From contig JAAVHG010000001.1 of assembly GCA_014799855.1 (NCBI GenBank), positions 21,553 to 27,288 of the forward strand: DNA of 5,736 nucleotides. Direction: 5' to 3'. This stretch comes from Oscillibacter sp. (GTDB lineage: Bacteria; Bacillota; Clostridia; Oscillospirales; Oscillospiraceae). The first letter of the stretch is position 1; each line of letters starts with the position of its first letter. The translations under genes were made by a program, and so were the position numbers. Positions 4,644 through 5,736 of this stretch are shown piece by piece. The notes below the pieces were generated by a model. The model was not told the DNA's origin and searched no databases. It worked only from the letters and a program-made list of their open reading frames with translations.

Positions 4644-4976
4644 TCAAAACACGATTTGAATCAATATCATATACAAAGCGGTGCCTCCGCCGATGGAGAG
4701 GAGCACGTTTCCCTTCCACTGGTGAAGCAGAACCACCGCCGCCACAGCCAGCAGCTCCGGAACCCCGTGGGGGGCGGAGAGCCAGGACACGTTCCGCAGG
4801 CAGTACACCAGCAGCAGCGCCATGGAGGCCGGAGGCAGCACGTGGCTCAGATACCGCACCAGGGGCGGCGGGTCCTTGGCCTCCGGAAACAGCCAGAAGG
4901 GCAGCCAGCGGGTGATCTGGGTGCCCAGAGCCACCGCCAGAATCATGACCAGCATCTGTACAGGAGTCAATGCCAC
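4644..4976 (-). CDS. azlD: AzlD family branched-chain amino acid exporter subunit
   Basis: A 110-residue hydrophobic protein, standard length for AzlD/YgaH. Three to four membrane segments are visible (about 5-22, 43-60, 72-88, 92-108), and the conserved ITRWLPFWLFPE region (21-32) plus SHVLPPASMALLLVY (44-58) match the family pattern. With AzlC it forms a membrane exporter for branched-chain amino acids or analogues; AzlC alone is generally not sufficient. The GTG at 4976 is chosen as start: GGAGG lies 8 bases upstream, and the overlap with the azlC end is 10 bases. A TTG at 4970 would give the shorter 4-base TTGA overlap. The pair is clearly cotranscribed and translationally coupled. Substrate is inferred from the family. 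Confidence 0.88.
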   Translation of the reverse strand: MALTPVQMLVMILAVALGTQITRWLPFWLFPEAKDPPPLVRYLSHVLPPASMALLLVYCLRNVSWLSAPHGVPELLAVAAVVLLHQWKGNVLLSIGGGTALYMILIQIVF

Positions 4977-5671
4977 AGCCGTTTCCTCCCTCCCAAAAGC
5001 ACCGCCAGAATCCACGCCATGGAAATGACCACCATGTTCTCCGGCCCGAATATCACCAGGCTCAGGGCGGTGCAGGCCAGGCCCACGACGCCGGCGGGGC
5101 GGTTCTCCGGCTTTTTCCACTGTTCCATGAACAGCACCACAAACAGCGCCGTCAGCACGAAGTCCAGTCCGGTGGTGTCCACTGTCAGAAGGCCCCCCAG
5201 AAGGGCCCCCAGCACCGATCCGCCCACCCAGTAGCTGTAATCCAGCGCCGTGATCCACAGGTAGAACTCCCCCGGCCGGGTTCCCTCCGGCGGCTCCAGG
5301 GTGGACACCAGGGAGAAGGTCTCGTCGGTGAGGCCGAAAATCAGGGGAATCCGCCGCCAGCCCAGGCCCCGGTACTTCTCCAGCATGGACACCCCGTAAA
5401 AGAGGTGCCGGGCGTTGACCATCAGGGACAGCAGCAGGGCCTGTACCGGGTCGAAGCCCGCCGCCAGAAGGCCCACCGCCGCGTACTGCATGCTTCCGGC
5501 GAAGCACAGCAGGCTCGCCAGCGCCGTCCAGACCAGGCCGAAGCCGTTGGCGGACATCAGCAGTCCGTAGGCCGCGCCCAGACAGAGATACCCCGTCAGC
5601 ACCGGAATGGTGGCGGGAAAGGCGGCCCTGAGGGCGCTTGTCTCCCTGGGCGCTTCCTCCGCGCGCTCCAT
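4967..5671 (-). CDS. azlC: AzlC family branched-chain amino acid permease
   Basis: A 234-residue integral membrane protein of usual AzlC/YgaZ length, the large subunit of the branched-chain amino acid exporter in the cytoplasmic membrane. Family stretches: CFAGSMQYAAVGLLAAG (56-72), NARHLFYGVSM (86-96), GLTDETFSL (113-121), and paired C-terminal hydrophobic segments (about 168-184 and 193-228). The first 15 residues are hydrophilic and charged. The ATG at 5671 follows the purine-rich site GGAAGGGGAG by about 6 bases. It is the first gene of azlCD in view and overlaps azlD by 10 bases. No Lrp-type regulator gene is present in the window. Confidence 0.92.
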   Translation of the reverse strand: MERAEEAPRETSALRAAFPATIPVLTGYLCLGAAYGLLMSANGFGLVWTALASLLCFAGSMQYAAVGLLAAGFDPVQALLLSLMVNARHLFYGVSMLEKYRGLGWRRIPLIFGLTDETFSLVSTLEPPEGTRPGEFYLWITALDYSYWVGGSVLGALLGGLLTVDTTGLDFVLTALFVVLFMEQWKKPENRPAGVVGLACTALSLVIFGPENMVVISMAWILAVLLGGRKRLWH

Positions 5672-5710
5672 ATCGATCTCCCCTTCCTTTGTTCAACCTC
5701 CAAAAAAGGC

Positions 5711-5716
5711 GTTATA
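5711..5716 (-). promoter_or_regulatory. Candidate -10 box of azlCD
   Basis: TATAAC on the - strand lies about 40 bases before the azlC start codon, after the AT-rich run GAGAATTAG. The matching -35 position (about 5734-5739) falls across the window edge, so the promoter cannot be completed from this sequence. Confidence 0.4.
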
Positions 5717-5736
5717 CTAATTCTCGATAAAACGAT

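Noticed and set aside
4644..5696. A 350-codon open frame on the - strand covering azlD and antiparallel to nothing but azlC's other frame.
   Set aside because: Only its last 110 codons are azlD. The upstream part is Gly/Arg/Pro-rich shadow of azlC in a shifted frame, and azlD has its own ribosome site and GTG start.

Overview
The window looks like chromosomal DNA of a high-GC, spore-forming gut Clostridia lineage, most likely Oscillospiraceae (Flavonifractor/Oscillibacter-like). The clues are GC-rich codon use with strong GGAGG-type ribosome sites, compact intrinsic terminators, an azlCD pair, a DUF6512-type membrane protein, and a promoter matching the sporulation sigma-E consensus. The genus is an inference from style and family content. 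No rRNA, tRNA, CRISPR array or complete insertion sequence is visible.

Left part (1-1350, + strand): a complete zinc-type alcohol dehydrogenase of the L-sorbose-1-phosphate reductase (SorE) type, ended by a hairpin that can serve both strands. Any partner genes lie left of the window.

Middle (1346-2750): an accessory patch. First comes the 3' end of a MATE efflux transporter on the - strand, with its 5' part missing. It abuts a + strand open-frame tail of unknown origin. Next is an AT-richer unit with its own sigma-A-type promoter: a DUF5131 (phage Gp37/Gp68-like, four-cysteine, radical-SAM-like) protein and a coupled 56-residue ORF that contains a 24-codon repeat. The composition change and the broken flanking frames suggest horizontal insertion with loss of part of the transporter.

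2734-2909: a miniature transcription unit, with a sigma-E-like promoter, a strong ribosome site, a 25-codon ORF and a near-perfect terminator, giving a transcript of about 140 nt. This is the most intriguing element of the window.

Right part (2941-5736, all - strand): reading leftward, azlC and azlD (overlapping, branched-chain amino acid export), a terminator directly against the ribosome site of a DUF6512-type membrane protein, a second terminator inside the end of that gene, then a separately promoted soluble histidine-kinase-like protein. The kinase-like protein keeps its ATP-binding boxes but has glycine where the phosphoacceptor histidine is expected. No response regulator is present beside it.
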